DNA of 64,000 nucleotides from Adiantum capillus-veneris (GCA_014529385.2 CM043954.1:92469747-92533746), one strand, 5' to 3'. Shown: positions 23,122 through 35,444, numbered from the stretch's first letter. The notes: a model not told the origin generated them from the sequence alone. Numbers and translations are program-made.

Positions 23122-26100
23122 ATGTCTGACGGTTTCAGTCAAATTGTTACTGAGAAGCTTGAGAAAAATAACTACCCTGCATGGAAGTTCAGAATAACAA
23201 ATTTCCTAAAAGGAAAAGGTTATTGGGACTATGTAGAAGGAGACAATGAAAAGGAACCAGAGATTCCCGAGGCAAATGCTACAGCAGAACAAAGGAAAGC
23301 TTTGAGGGACTGGCAACAAGGCCAGAGCAAAGTGATGTATTGGCTGTCTATGAGCATCACAGATGGCATGATGGGCTATCTACAGGATGCTGAAACCCCC
23401 GCCATTGCATGGAGAAACTTAGGCAGAGTGTTCGAGGTGAACACCAAGGCCAGGAAGCTTCAACTAAAGTTGGAGCTAAATCAGGTTAAGAGGAACAACC
23501 TCTCAATCAATGATTATGCCTTGAAGATCAAGAGTATCATTGAGGCTCTTGGATCTATTAAAGTCTCAGTGGAAGACGATGACATTGTCCGTGCATGCTT
23601 GGATGGTCTAGGAGATGAGTATGTACATTTTAGGTCTTCCATGAATACAAGAGACGACATCCCCGTGTTCCAAGATTTGATTTCTATGCTTATTCTTGAG
23701 GAGAAGAACCTTGACACATCTTCTTCTCATGGCAGAGATAATTCTGAACAGGCCTTCTATTCTAACTCCAACAGAGGTAGAGGTAGAGGTAGTGGTCGAG
23801 GCCCAAGGGGTTGCAGGGGCCAATTTCTGGAAGGTCAATCAAATCAAAACAATACAGGTGGCAGGGGAAACCAGTCTCAAGGCAGGGGGAGTCAAAGAGG
23901 TCGTGGTGCAGGATCAAGCAGGCAGCAACATACTCCAGATAGTAGAGAATGTTGGACTTGTGGTGAAAGAGGTCACATGTCACGTGACTGTCCAAAGGGA
24001 AAAGCAAGTAGAAAGAGAGAACAGGGCAACTATGCATCTACTAGCAGAGATGCAGATGACAGCAAAAACAAGCGCATGTTTGTTATGCAGCATGTAATGA
24101 ATACAATGACTGCAGAGAATTCCACCCAAGATGATGTTTGGTATGTGGATTCAGGTGCCTCTAATCACATGACGTCTCGTGGAGAGTGGTTTAGAGATAT
24201 GCGCAAACCAGATGTGTCAGGCTATGTGCAGACAGGAGATGACACAGCTCACCCCATTGCTCATGTAGGGGACATACCTCTAAATACGAAGAGTGGGAAA
24301 TCAAAGTACTTAGCAGATGTACTTCATGTCGCAAACATTACAAAGAATCTTGTTTCTGTTGGACAAATGGTTGAGCAGGGTTTGCAGGTTTGCTTCAATC
24401 CAAATGGCTGTTATGTAGAAGATTTCCAGAATGGTTGTAAGCTGATCACAGAGGGCAAATGTGTGGGCAGAATGTTTACGCTGAATGTAGACATGCCTGA
24501 GGTAAAAGCTGCATTATTTGCACAGGGCACAGGTGTTGTGGCTGATGTTGACATTTGTCACAAACGCATTGGCCATGTCAATGAGCAGAGATTGCGCAGC
24601 ATGCAATCAAAACAGATTGTAAAAGGTTTGCCCAAATTCAAGGTGGATGGTATGCATAAAGTGTGTGCAGCATGCCAGTTTGGAAAACAGTCAAAGGGCT
24701 CATTTCCACATGAGCGCAATGTATGTAAAAGGCCACTTGAGGTGGTGCACACAGATGTTTGGGGTCCAACCGATACTGCAAGTATACATGGTTGCAGGTA
24801 TTATGTCTCTTTCATTGATGACCATACAAGGAAAGTATGGGTCTACTTCATGCGTAACAAAAGTGAAGTGTTTGGTCACTTTCAAGACTTCAAAGTCATG
24901 ATTGAGAAGGAGACAGATATGCAAATCAAGACATTGAGGTCAGATGGAGGGGGAGAGTACTTCTCCAATGATTTTTCAGATTTTCTGTGAATGCATGGTA
25001 TACACAGGCAGTTTACATGCAGATATACTCCACAGCAGAATGGGGTCGCAGAAAGGAAAAACAGGCACATTGCAGAGGTTGCACGTGCATTGATGAATGA
25101 GAAGAACATGCCTCATCATTTCTGGGCTGAGGCTGTAAATACAGTTGTGTACATTATGAACAGGACACCTACAGCTGCGGTGCATGATGTAACACCTGAG
25201 GAAAAGTTTACAGGTACAAAGCCTGATTTGGCACACTTGAAAGTGTTTGGCTGCATAGCTTACGTGCATGTACCAGATGAGTTGCGTAGGAAATTGGATC
25301 CTAAAGCAGAGAAATGTATTCTTGTGGGATATTCCCTTGAACAAAAGGGGTACAGGTGCTACAATCCTACTACACGAGAATTACGAGTGAGCAGAGATGT
25401 AGTCTTTGATGAGATGAGCAGCTGGTACAGTAATGCACATGGCACTATTGGGGCTGATGTAAAAGATGATGTGGTTGTACAAAATCTGAGGCCACAGTCA
25501 CAGGTTTTGAGTGGACCACAAGAGTCCTCTTCTCGTGGCTCTGTTGAGAAACCATGGAATGGTAGACTACGTACGCAGGTTACTCCACCAACAGGTACAG
25601 GGAATGTATCACGAAAAGGAAAGGAAAAGGTTGATGAACCTCCCTTTATGGTTGATGCATCATCAGGTTTTTCACATGTAGACATGGATTCAGATGGTTC
25701 TGAACAAAGTCTTGATGAGGAATTTGGAATTCCGGCTGTCAGGACACCTGGTGTAAGGAAAGTACAAGAAGATGCTAGAGGGCAAAGGAGTGACCAAGGA
25801 CCGCGCAGATCTAATAGAGTCAGAAATCCAGTTCAGAAATTGACTTATGATGGGTATCTAGCGCATCACCAAGCCTACATGGCTAAGGTGATACAGGATG
25901 TGGAGCCCACATGTTTTGAGGATGCAGTTGGAAATGTGCATTGGGATGATGCAATGAATGAAGAGATGGCTGCATTGGAAGCAAATGACACATGGGAGTT
26001 GGTGCCATTGCCAAGTGGCAAGAAAGCTATTGGCTGTAAATGGGTGTATAAAACCAAGCATAAGGCTGATGGTAACATTGAGAGTCACAAGGCAAGGCTG

Positions 26101-27471
26101 GTCGCAAAGGGTTATGCACAGACGTATGGCATAGACTATGAGGAGACCTTTGCTCCACTGGCAAAGATGACGACTGTGAGAGATGTCATAGCAGTGGCTG
26201 CATCTAGAGGATGGATTATGCATCAAATGGATGTAAAGAATGCCTTCTTGAATGGTGAGTTGCAAGAGGAAGTGTATATGGATCAACCATCTGGTTATGT
26301 CGATCCAGGTTACCCAGATTATGTATGCAGACTTCTCAAAGCTTTGTATGGTTTGAAGCAGGGCTCTAGAGCATGGTATGACAGGATTGCCAAGTATCTT
26401 GTCAGTATTGGTTTTAGGAGAGCTCATGCTGATCATTCACTCTATGTACGTGAGAGTGATGTGGGGATTGTGGTCATTACCATATATGTAGATGACCTTA
26501 TTATTGTTGGTGACAATGCTATGGAGATTGACCATGTGAAGGGTCTTCTCAAACAGGAGTTTGAAATGAAAGATTTGGGCGAGTTGCGCTACTTTCTTGG
26601 CATTGAGGTGATCAGGACTCCAGAGGGTGTATGGCTGTCACAGAGACAATATGCTTTGGACATGTTGTCAAAGTATGGTATGGCTGATTGTAAGCCGATT
26701 TCCATTCCCTTGGATGTGAATGCAAAGCTGAGTGCAGAGAAGGGTGATGTTGTTGAGGATGTCAATATGTACAGGAAGATGGTGGGTAGTCTAATCTACT
26801 TGACTATCACAAGGCCAGACTTGAGCTACACAGTAGGCTTGGAGAGTCAGTTCATGCAGCTTCCGAGGAAGCCACATTTGGATGGAGTACGACGCACACT
26901 TAGGTATGTGCAAGGGACTCTTGACTACGCATTGTTCTATGCAGCAGATGCACCATTAGCATTGTATGGGTATACAGATGCAGATTGGGCAGGTAGCATT
27001 GTTGATAGGAGATCTACGAGTGGCTTCATGTTGTCTTTTGGGAGTGCTGCTGTTACTTGGAGCAGCAAAAAGCAGCCTACGGTTGCTTTATCGAGCACAG
27101 AGGCCGAGTACAGAGGTGCAGCAGTTGCGGCGTGCGAGGTAGCTTGGCTACGCACATTACTTGAGGACTTGGGAGTGCAGGTGGACCAGCAGATTGTCAT
27201 TCATTGTGACAACCTCAGCAGCATGCAGTTGGCTAGGAACCCAGTGTTCCATGCTAGGACCAAACACATAGAGGTCCATTACCACTACGTTCGAGAGCGA
27301 GTGTTGGCGGGCGACATCGACTTGGTCTACGTCAGCACAGAGGAGCAGATAGCGGATATCTTTACCAAGGCCCTCGGAGCTGAGAAGCTTCAACGTTTCC
27401 GGACTATGCTTGGACTCTGCGACATGCAGAGCTCGAGGGGGAGTGTTGAGATGTTGAGCTGTACACCTTGA
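23122..27471 (+). mobile_element. Gag-Pol coding region of the Copia element
   Basis: It begins MSDGFSQIVTEKLEKNNYPA, a typical Copia Gag start. Parts in order: the UBN2-type Gag core; a Gly/Arg-rich stretch; a zinc knuckle CWTCGERGHMSRDC (near 23950); protease with YVDSGASNHM (near 24140); integrase with an HKRIGHVNEQ...CAACQFGK zinc-binding part (24550-24680) and VVHTDVWGP and SDGGGEY catalytic segments; reverse transcriptase with KARLVAKGYAQ (26090) and the YVDDLI active site (near 26490); RNase H with YTDADWAG, STEAEY and the terminal DIFTKAL (27360). The motifs I checked are present. About one break is seen overall. Confidence 0.93.
27430..27443 (+). other. Polypurine tract of the Copia element
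   Basis: A purine-rich GAGGGGGAG lies directly before the 3' LTR. Confidence 0.8.
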
Positions 27472-27765
27472 GCTGGCATCCACTACGGGTCTTGGCCGCT
27501 TACGGCATTTACTCAGTGACGCGTTAGGTGACCGACACGGAGGATCTCTGCCAGTGATTCTACAGCTGGACTACACTTATAGTGCCAGCCTAGTACGCTT
27601 CTAGCGAGTTCACACTTAGTGACCGCATGTACATATGTGCTACTTTTCAGCTTTAGCACTTAGTCATTTTGTACTCTCTTTTCTGTGAAGAAGAAGAAGA
27701 AGCTTTCCATCTCTGTGTGCTTTGTGCTTGTCTTGTGTAGCTCTCTTGCATCCTCATTCTTTACA
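27444..27765 (+). repeat. 3' LTR of the Copia element
   Basis: 322 bp, with three differences from the 5' LTR (two near position 11-18, one near 90 of the LTR). It is followed by the TGGAA duplication. Confidence 0.96.
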
Positions 27766-27799
27766 TGGAACCCGTCACTTGCCCCATCATTGGTATTTG

Positions 27800-29933
27800 G
27801 CACTATGATAGGCTCTCCTCTGGACTCATATTCATTAGTGATCCTTTCCTTTGTTTCCTCATGTTTCTCTAATGTTGGTTGGATAGGGGTTGGAGCTGGT
27901 GCTTCGTGACAATTTGCAGGTTTACCCAGCGGTTCTTCCATCAATGATTGAGCCGTCTCAATCATCTTTTTACACATATCCAACCTCTATTTTTCTATTT
28001 CTTCATATGGATAAGTCATCCACCTTTGCTCCTGGGTTTGGTTCTTTTTAAGTCGAGCTTCATAAGCTTGTAGCAGTGCATCCAACTGCTCGTTTACCTT
28101 GTCTGCCAGTACAGATCCTCCTGATCCTGCACTTTTGGGCTCTGCTATTTCCTTGGGTGCTATGGCTGTTGAGGTGTGTGAGCTTAAGCTAGCTAGATCC
28201 TCTAACCGCTCCAATCTGTTCTTTGTATATTTCAACTCCTCGGATAGGGCTGTTTGCTCTCGTTCTTTCCTGGCTTTCCTACGCGCCTTTCTAAATTTCC
28301 AAGTGCTTCTCTGATTTTTGGTTTCTGAACTTTGGGCATCGGTTTTTGGCGCTTCAACTATGGGTTCGTTCGTCCTTCTTTGGGCTTGGGCTTGGGCTCG
28401 TGTTACCGCTTGAATAGGTATGATTGTTTCATTTTCCGATCCCCCACTGGAAGGTACTGTTTCTAACATTTTCAAGGTGGTTTTTTCTCCTTTGCTCGGG
28501 TTTTTTGGGAAATCAGGAATCAAATGAGTAATTCCACATTCTGGGCAATACGCATTGACTCTAATGATTTCATCATGAGGACAGTCTCTCAGCCAATGGT
28601 CTCCTCCACATTTGTAACAGGGTCCCTTGGGTTGTTGAGGTGCTCCTTGAGCCCCTCTTTGTTGGTAAGCATGTCTCTGTCCGCCCATGCCTCCATTGGC
28701 TATGAACATCAGTGTTCGTTCATCTAAGCTATATCTTCCTTCTCCTGCAGCCTGTGGAGCAGTTGGTGGTCCTTGATTCCCTATCATGCTCCATGGTTCT
28801 GGTGTCGAGGGTTCTTTCGGTGGATAATAGACAGGGTTTTCCGCATATCCATTGGGATCCTCATAATAAGCATGCATAGGCACCAAATCCTTTTCTTCTG
28901 ATTCAGTTACTATTGGTGTGTATCTGATACCAACTGGTCGTAATCCTGGTAGGGGTGGTTGTTGCCCCAACACCGGTTGTGGTCTTTCTACACCTACAGG
29001 TCCTGGTAAGTTTCTTGCTTGATATCTGGGCATTGGTGGAACTTGAGGGGAAGCTACTGGCGCTTGGAGAGCGTAAGGTCTCTCCCTCACATATCCCTTG
29101 TTATAATAACATTCCTCCGTCCCATGGTTTGTCCATTTTTGTTCAATAGCACACCACTTGGGCTGTTTAGCCTGGGGTTTGGCATACAAGTTGATCTTTT
29201 TTAGCACTTCATCTATGAGCTGCTCCTGGTTTACCGCTATTTCTCCTTTCAGTGCTGTCTTAGAAGACTTGCTTCCACTTTGCTGTGAAGATGAATCGTC
29301 ATCAAGGTCCTTGAACTCCCCTTCTTTGTAGACTACATAATTGTCCACAAGGTACAGAGCCTCCTTGGTCAACTCATTCAATGTCGTGCTTCTCTTCATA
29401 TGTAAGTCTTTCTGGAGATCTGCATTCCTTAGTCCTTGGATGAATATCAACATAAATCTGGACTGAGTTGGCAGTTCTTTCACAGGACAGAACTTAACAT
29501 ATCTTTTTAGCCTTAGGGCTGCCTTCCGTACAGATTCTCCATCTTTTTGTTTGAATTTATGGATTTGTGAGACGGTATTATGAGCTATTCCCCTTTGAGA
29601 GAATTCCTCAATAAACTCGTCAAACACTTTCTCCATTGACTCAAAGTCTCTACGCTCCACAGAGTCAAACCAAGTTGCAGCATCATCCTCTAGGGTTAGT
29701 CCAAACCCTACGAATTGGGTTGGAAAATCTAACACCTCTTCGGCTCTAATTACACACACAAAGGCTGCTACATGATCTCTTGGGTCTCTGTTTCCTGTGT
29801 ATTTCTTGTTTACCCATTTTTGCACTTGAGAAGGTCTAATTCTTTGATGGTCTACAAGTCTCATCATTGGATCGCCCCGTCCAAGTCGATACACCTCCTC
29901 AGGCCTTCTGTAATAGGCTGGTTCCTCTCCCAA
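27800..29933 (-). mobile_element. Gag region of element B
   Basis: A long sense-strand coding part of retrotransposon Gag type. The core carries VQKWVNKKYTGNRDPRDHVA, then WFDSVERRDFESMEKVFDEF and FSQRGIAHNT, ending with LRLKRYVKFCPVKELP. A Pro-rich linker follows, then a zinc knuckle CYKCGGDHWLRDCP (near 28590) and a second, degenerate Cys motif CPECGITHL (near 28530). The C-terminal part is rich in Arg, Lys and Glu and is probably coiled coil. The Copia element lies just downstream in reading order. Confidence 0.85.
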
Positions 29934-30164
29934 TGGTGCTCCTAAGCCATAATTTCTAACGGTTCTCGCTGGAGGTGGTGCTTCTCTTCAAACTCGTTCT
30001 ATGGGTGGTCCTCCAGGCTTTGTCGACCCTTGTGTCTTTGGCTTACTCTCTGCTTGATACCTTGAATAGTGTGGTGGTTCTTGCAAATCCCTGAGCCCTT
30101 GTGCGGCTTGATGACCATCTTGATTTCGGTCTAGTTCCATTGTTGCACTCTGTCGAAGCCATGC

Positions 30165-31127
30165 CTACAATGATGGCTGGTTTGCTGGTTGGTCTTGGTT
30201 GTTGAATGCTTGCGGTCGGGTGGAATGTGAGGTAGTGTCATACTCGTCGGAAAAAGGATTCGTTGACTTTCTTGGGGTGTGGGCTGCTCTTGGCACTTCC
30301 TCAGGGGCATATGCTGATGCTCCTGGACCTGTTGCTCTTTCTACTTCCTCTGGTAGAATACGTTGGTATTCTTGCCCGTATCGATCAACAAAAACTATGC
30401 CCTTCCCCGTAGCAGTTTCATAAGAGAATAAGTAAAGAACCTTGTCTTTGCTTAGTTCGTTTACGTATGGTTCTTTGCTATGAAAGTAAGAGACAATACC
30501 CTCACTCTCATGCTTGTAGATTCCCACATTTTCGTTATAAGTTGGAACCCTGGTTGTTTTCTTATCATAGATAAAAATAGCTCCGGGCCGATCAATGTTT
30601 GGTGGCGGTTCTTGAGTTTCTGAAACCATTTTCCCTTTTGCTACGTTATCTCCATATCTGTTGTAATCTTCAGGGTTACTAACTATTAAATAGTGGTTCC
30701 CCTTTTTGTCTCGGAATCTATCTCCATCATCATACACTCGGATTATCTCCAATCTTTGAGCTGGCCTCTCTTCGATACAAATGCACTTGCGGCCTCGATA
30801 GTCAGAATAGACTAGGGCTCCTCTCGAGTTTGTTCCCTCTAAGAAGATCACCGTGAGCCTGGAATCATTCAAAGGATTTTGGGATGTGCTTCCTCCTCAC
30901 ATAGGTCCATCATAGGTTAAACCTCCTGGCTGTTGACTACCCATCATGAAGAAAGATTTATCTGACGAAGTGTCAGTATCACTACCTTCCTCTATAATCG
31001 GTGCTAGCAGATCTAGCCTTGCCTGAGTTACACTCTCCTCGGTGGACAATAAGCTACCTTGGTCACCTACCACTTTCTGGTCTCTAACAATGTATCTTCC
31101 TGATCTTAAATTCATCAAACTTATCAA
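30165..31127 (-). mobile_element. First ORF region of element B
   Basis: It matches the first ORF of copy A (1-456): MNLRSGR at the start, DTSSDKS in the first block, then CIEERPAQRLEI...GDRFRDKKG...YLIVSNPED. A further repeat-like segment (VGIYKHESEGIVSYFH) follows. It lies between the leader and gag, and I know of no function for it. Its presence in two diverged copies argues that it is a real part of the family. Confidence 0.65.
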
Positions 31128-31538
31128 CGCAATTTATCACAATTTCAACCACTCACCTGGCAATGGGTCAGTCTCTGCACAACTTCTTGCTTTGTTGCTG
31201 AATACACCTATACACAAGCGTTTTAATTTCGGCAATTGAATCAAAGCATTTATCTGCTAGAGGTTATCTTAGTAATGATTGGTATAATTGGAGAGTTAAT
31301 CTCACCCACTTCTGTATTTTATACACTGCTGATGTTCTGGATTAGGTTTGCTAATCTGAAACAGTACTTCCCTCTGATGTTGGTCAATTTACGCGAAAAA
31401 GTCTGAATTCAGTCTTTGCTTAGTCAAATGGGCAAACAAGGTCCAAATTCACTTCTGAAAGAAGTTCTGGAACCCTTAAGCCAAATGGAATCTCACTGTC
31501 AATGCCAGGTCAAATTTTCTTTGCAGTTTGTCCCAATA

Positions 31539-32402
31539 GACATCCTACGCGTAGGATGTCTCCTGCTGTGTTTTGCCTGGATTTTTGCACTGTTGTTTCC
31601 TCTTGTTGTGTTGAGCTTACAGCTGCTTTTACTTTTTTTATTTGGACTCCTGTTAGCTGGTCAATGAGTCAGAAATCTGTTCTGACTTCCTGTTGATGGT
31701 ATTGATCAGTCTAATCAACTCCAAATTGGACCAAAACTGACTAGGAGGCTTGCCTTAGGCTATATAACACCTTACTATGCTCAAAGTCAAAGTCTGGCTT
31801 CATTTTCTTGCATTATACATCCTACGCGTAAGGTGTCTTTTTCATCAAAATGGCTTCAAACTCAAAGCCCAGGCTCCCCTTGAGTTTCTGATCACTTGGG
31901 TATACTCAGAATTCAATTTGGAGTCCCGAATCACTCAGAAGACATCCTACGCGTAGGATGTCTATTTGGCCTGTTTGACCCCAGATTTGTCCCACACCTT
32001 CCCCTTGATGTCAGTAACCTAGTGGTATGCTTAGATTTTGATTTGGATGTCACAAGTCCCAAATTTTAGTTGTTTTGCTTTTTTCAGTCAAAAGTGCTAA
32101 AGTCCGCTTTGAACCCAATTTTCTTACCCAAATGAGGTGAAACCCCTTTCAGTCACTCTATATCATGCAAGACATGCCCATGCAGCCATCTTATGGTTTT
32201 GGTTTCAAAATAATGTTTTGGCACTATTTGGGTAGGATATCGAGCAATTTCAGTCTACCTGGCCTTATCCTGTCAAGATATGGCCAAATTTCCACTTTCC
32301 AATTGAAATTAGGGTAAACCCTACCTCCTGAACACACTGGTCAACTCAAAATCCCAAAATTCCTCCCAGATTAGCCTGTAGACATCCTACGCGTAGGATG
32401 TC
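31539..32402 (-). promoter_or_regulatory. Four 22-bp palindromes in the leader of element B
   Basis: Palindromes at 31539-31560, 31941-31962 and 32381-32402 are perfect: GACATCCTACG followed by its reverse complement. The one at 31816-31837 is imperfect. Spacings are 277, 125 and 440 bp, and the last lies 542 bp from the primer site. Compared with copy A, base 7 is C instead of A and base 16 is G instead of T, so symmetry is kept. They lie in the untranslated leader between primer site and first ATG. Confidence 0.85.
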
Positions 32403-32922
32403 TCCTGGCTTACAATTAAAAAAATTTCTGACAAGAATGCTCATGATGCTCTGTAGGTCTATCAGAAACACTCACAGTAATTTTTGGACTTCAATTAGGC
32501 TTTCAACCACACTTTTGCGTCTTTTACAAACTTGTAATGATTCTACCAAGCAAGTCTACATGCATGAAATACTCTAGATCCTGAATCATGATGTCTTACT
32601 TACTCTACTCCTACTTGTCATGTGAAATGGTGATAATGGTGTTTTTGGTTGCTTTTTGGCCTCTCCGGACTCTCAAGCTCTCCTCTTACCGCTTCTACCA
32701 CTCCGACTCCTACTCTAGAACTCGGCTACTACCTAAACTACCTAAGTCTACCTCCTCTACCTAAGTCGAAGGATCTAGGCCAGACACACACTTCCTAGAC
32801 TCTCTCTAAGACCTAGAGAGTCCTCCACCCTCTGATCCTATCTAAATGTAAAGCGAGACTCTTGGCAAGCCAAAAATCCCAATCCTCAAGGACTAGTCTC
32901 GGTCACCTACCTAAGGTTTTCG

Positions 32923-32940
32923 TCCCCGGCAACGGCGCCA
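32923..32940 (-). other. Primer-binding site (tRNA-Asp), element B
   Basis: The plus strand reads TCCCCGGCAACGGCGCCA, an 18-base match to the 3' end of plant tRNA-Asp including CCA. One base separates it from the 5' LTR. Confidence 0.93.
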
Positions 32941-32941
32941 A

Positions 32942-33875
32942 TGTTGGACGGATACGCCGCGACGAACATCAGCATAGCGAGAACTCACCTAACATGTAAT
33001 GTCAGCTAAGGACGAAGCTCGACCCACAGGCACGTGGAAGCAAGCATAAGGTGTCAACCTACACTCGACCGACTCCTAACGAATTCCTACAGAGGTCTCT
33101 ACCAATTGTCTAAGTCACAGCCTTCAAGAGTGCAAAAGAGGAAACTTCCTAGAATGCTTTCTAGAGCCGAACACCCATCAAACAATCTCAAAACACCATA
33201 GAACTTGAAGGAGACCCTACTAATACCAATAGGCCACTCTCCCTAAGGTCTATGAACCAAAATCACGACCCAAAACACTCGATGCAGAAACACGTAGGAT
33301 GTCTGGCCGAAATCTGCAGGTCTTCGTTTTCGAGATCTAAAGTGCCTAATGTGTGGTTCTACTCAATGTGAACGCGTGGATATGCTACAATGCAAAATCG
33401 GACAACGTATGCTCACCCAAAAAACCGATGAAGCTCGTAGAAGGAGCTCACAAAGCCGAACCGTACGCGCGCAATGTTGGTATCGGCGCGTAGCTCTAGT
33501 CGGGGGCAACACGCTGCACTCTTCCGGACTCGATTCCGACCACCGTAGCACTCGTAGCGTCAAGACGAAGCTCACAGTCTCTCTCGTACACAGTACACTC
33601 ACTCACAGACTTCAAATTTGTTTTTAAAATGACAAAAGCGTTTTTTCATTAAGGTCAAAAAGTGGTATATATACCTTACAACTTCTCAAACCCTAAAGTT
33701 CCAAAATCAACCATCTACTCAATCTAACTATCAAAACTGGGATACAATCCGGAAACTTCTGTAAGTCCCAATATTTACAAGGTGAAAGATCGGGTTTTCC
33801 TCAATGAATGAATAATTACAAAGATAATAGTCCGCGGAGTAGTTAGATGCCGTGGGGTGTGTCCAGCTTCTAACT
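32942..33875 (-). repeat. 5' LTR of element B
   Basis: It starts TGTTGGACGG and ends CTTCTAACT and is 934 bp long. It pairs with 17808-18743 (about 40 differences by eye, many of them transitions). It carries the half palindrome ACGTAGGATGTC followed by TGGCCGAAAT at 33292-33313. Confidence 0.93.
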
Positions 33876-33880
33876 AGAAT
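33876..33880. repeat. Target-site duplication AGAAT (right) of element B
   Basis: Identical to 17803-17807. Confidence 0.9.
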
Positions 33881-33941
33881 ATAGCTCTAAAAGAGTTAAT
33901 GCATTCATTGAAAACTACTCCGAATGGATTTGAAATATTAA

Positions 33942-33956
33942 CACTAGGTTGGTAAC
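33942..33956 (+). repeat. piggyBac left terminal inverted repeat
   Basis: CACTAGGTTGGTAAC next to TTAA. It is followed by CTAACAGGACATAAAAGTG, which holds a subterminal palindrome. Confidence 0.92.
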
Positions 33957-35444
33957 CTAACAGGACATAAAAGTGTCCTTTGCAGGGTTTAAGAAAAACT
34001 TTACAATTCCTAGAAGATGACTCCATTCACAAAACCCTTCATTGAGCACATTCACAATACCCATGTGCTTTTGGAAAAATTATAAGTATGGTGTAATGTA
34101 CAATCCAATGGGAGAACCGAGCTCTCAAAGTAAGTGCATTTGAACAAACAGCAAAAAACAGGGAATCTCATTAGTACATCGCTTGGTACCCTAAAATAAA
34201 AATTGGTCTAGCCATTCTGACATTTTTCTAGGGATCTACAATATTATAGATTTCAAATAAATGAGTGCTCACTACCTCAAAAATTCTACTAGATGGTTTA
34301 CATTTTACTCCAAATTAGCATGTTTTTAGACAGTTTGGGGTGTACGCACATGTTGGGCTACAAATACCTAAATGAGAGTTCAATTTAGTATACCATCCAC
34401 TTCATGAGAACTATAACTCTTTCCTAGATGTCATCGACACAAAGAAGCCAATTATTTGCCTTTTCCATTCATAATGAGAAGGAGATTATTCACGACATTC
34501 TATTTCCCAACTACAAAACATTGTAATACTAGTAGGTTATATTGCAGAGGAAAAAAATTGGAGGCTTGTATCAAGCTCTAATGATAAGGTATATATAATA
34601 CACAATGAAAAAGAGATGGCATGAAAATAATATACACAATAGCAATTAAAAAACATTATAGAACAAAGTATTTTCTTCCTCAAAGATAAAGAAATCTCTT
34701 ATTAGAGCCGTTCAAAGTAACACAAAGATAACATGTCAAGGTCCCAACCTATAACCAAAAACAAATGCTTCCATCTCAACATGCATAACCTGTTGGTATT
34801 ACCACCACACTTCCACAAACTTGCACATACCACTCTTCAACCAGCATAAGTTACAGTGAACATAGTCACAAGGATAGATAGACCTAATGAACAATAGCAT
34901 ACAACCATTTGGAAAAGAACCATATGTACATTGGCCAAAACAGTAGCCATAATGAGCATTCTAACATTTTCAAAACTATTCATTGCATTGTAATATAGCC
35001 CTAGCCATAACAAGGCAACAATGCCATAATAACCATGACTTGGCACATGTTCCAATTCCATGTTTCAACAAAAACATTAAAGCCGACAAAAATACAAGGC
35101 AAGATAAAGACCAAGACGACTAATATATACCTAGATGAATCCAGTAAAAGACCAAATTCACCTATAACAAAAAAGTGTAGCTATAAGCTCATGGTTGTGA
35201 ACCACAAGACGATATAACCCTTTAGCTACATCATGCATAGTATCCACAAATACTACGACATCCCCACTAACTTCATCAGCACCCAATAGTGGGTGTAGAA
35301 CCACGCATGAACATATACTCCCACACACACCCCACACGCACGCACCGCATACACCCATACGAAACTCTGCAAACCGAGTTTCTATCATTTGCTCTAGAGA
35401 TGAAGGGCAGATTTGGCCATGATCAAGCCTAGCACAAAACAAAA

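Larger units (their letters stand above)
22509..27765 (+). mobile_element. Young Copia (Ty1-type) LTR retroelement nested in element B
   Basis: It is 5257 bp long with two 322-bp LTRs (22509-22830, 27444-27765) that differ at only three positions. A 5-bp target duplication (TGGAA) flanks it, with a tRNA-iMet primer site and a purine tract. The domain order gag, protease, integrase, reverse transcriptase, RNase H is Ty1/Copia. It is inserted against the coding direction of element B. It looks nearly whole, with about one break in the coding region. The low LTR divergence makes it the youngest dated insertion in the window. Confidence 0.96.
17808..33875 (-). mobile_element. Large Ty3-type LTR retroelement, copy B, with a nested Copia
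   Basis: It has two LTRs of about 935 bp, a 5-bp target duplication, a tRNA-Asp primer site and a purine tract. Without the 5.26-kb Copia insert it is about 10.8 kb. Parts in transcription order (right to left): LTR, primer site, leader with four palindromes, first ORF, gag with zinc knuckles, a retropepsin-like part, a long coiled-coil coding region, purine tract, LTR. I see no reverse transcriptase, RNase H or integrase outside the Copia insert. By eye the LTRs differ at about 40 positions (4-5%). It is broken: besides the insert there are a few breaks in the coding parts. Confidence 0.9.

Noticed and set aside
25858-26436. 192-codon minus-strand frame within the Copia element
   Set aside because: Antisense of the reverse-transcriptase region with no family motif of its own.
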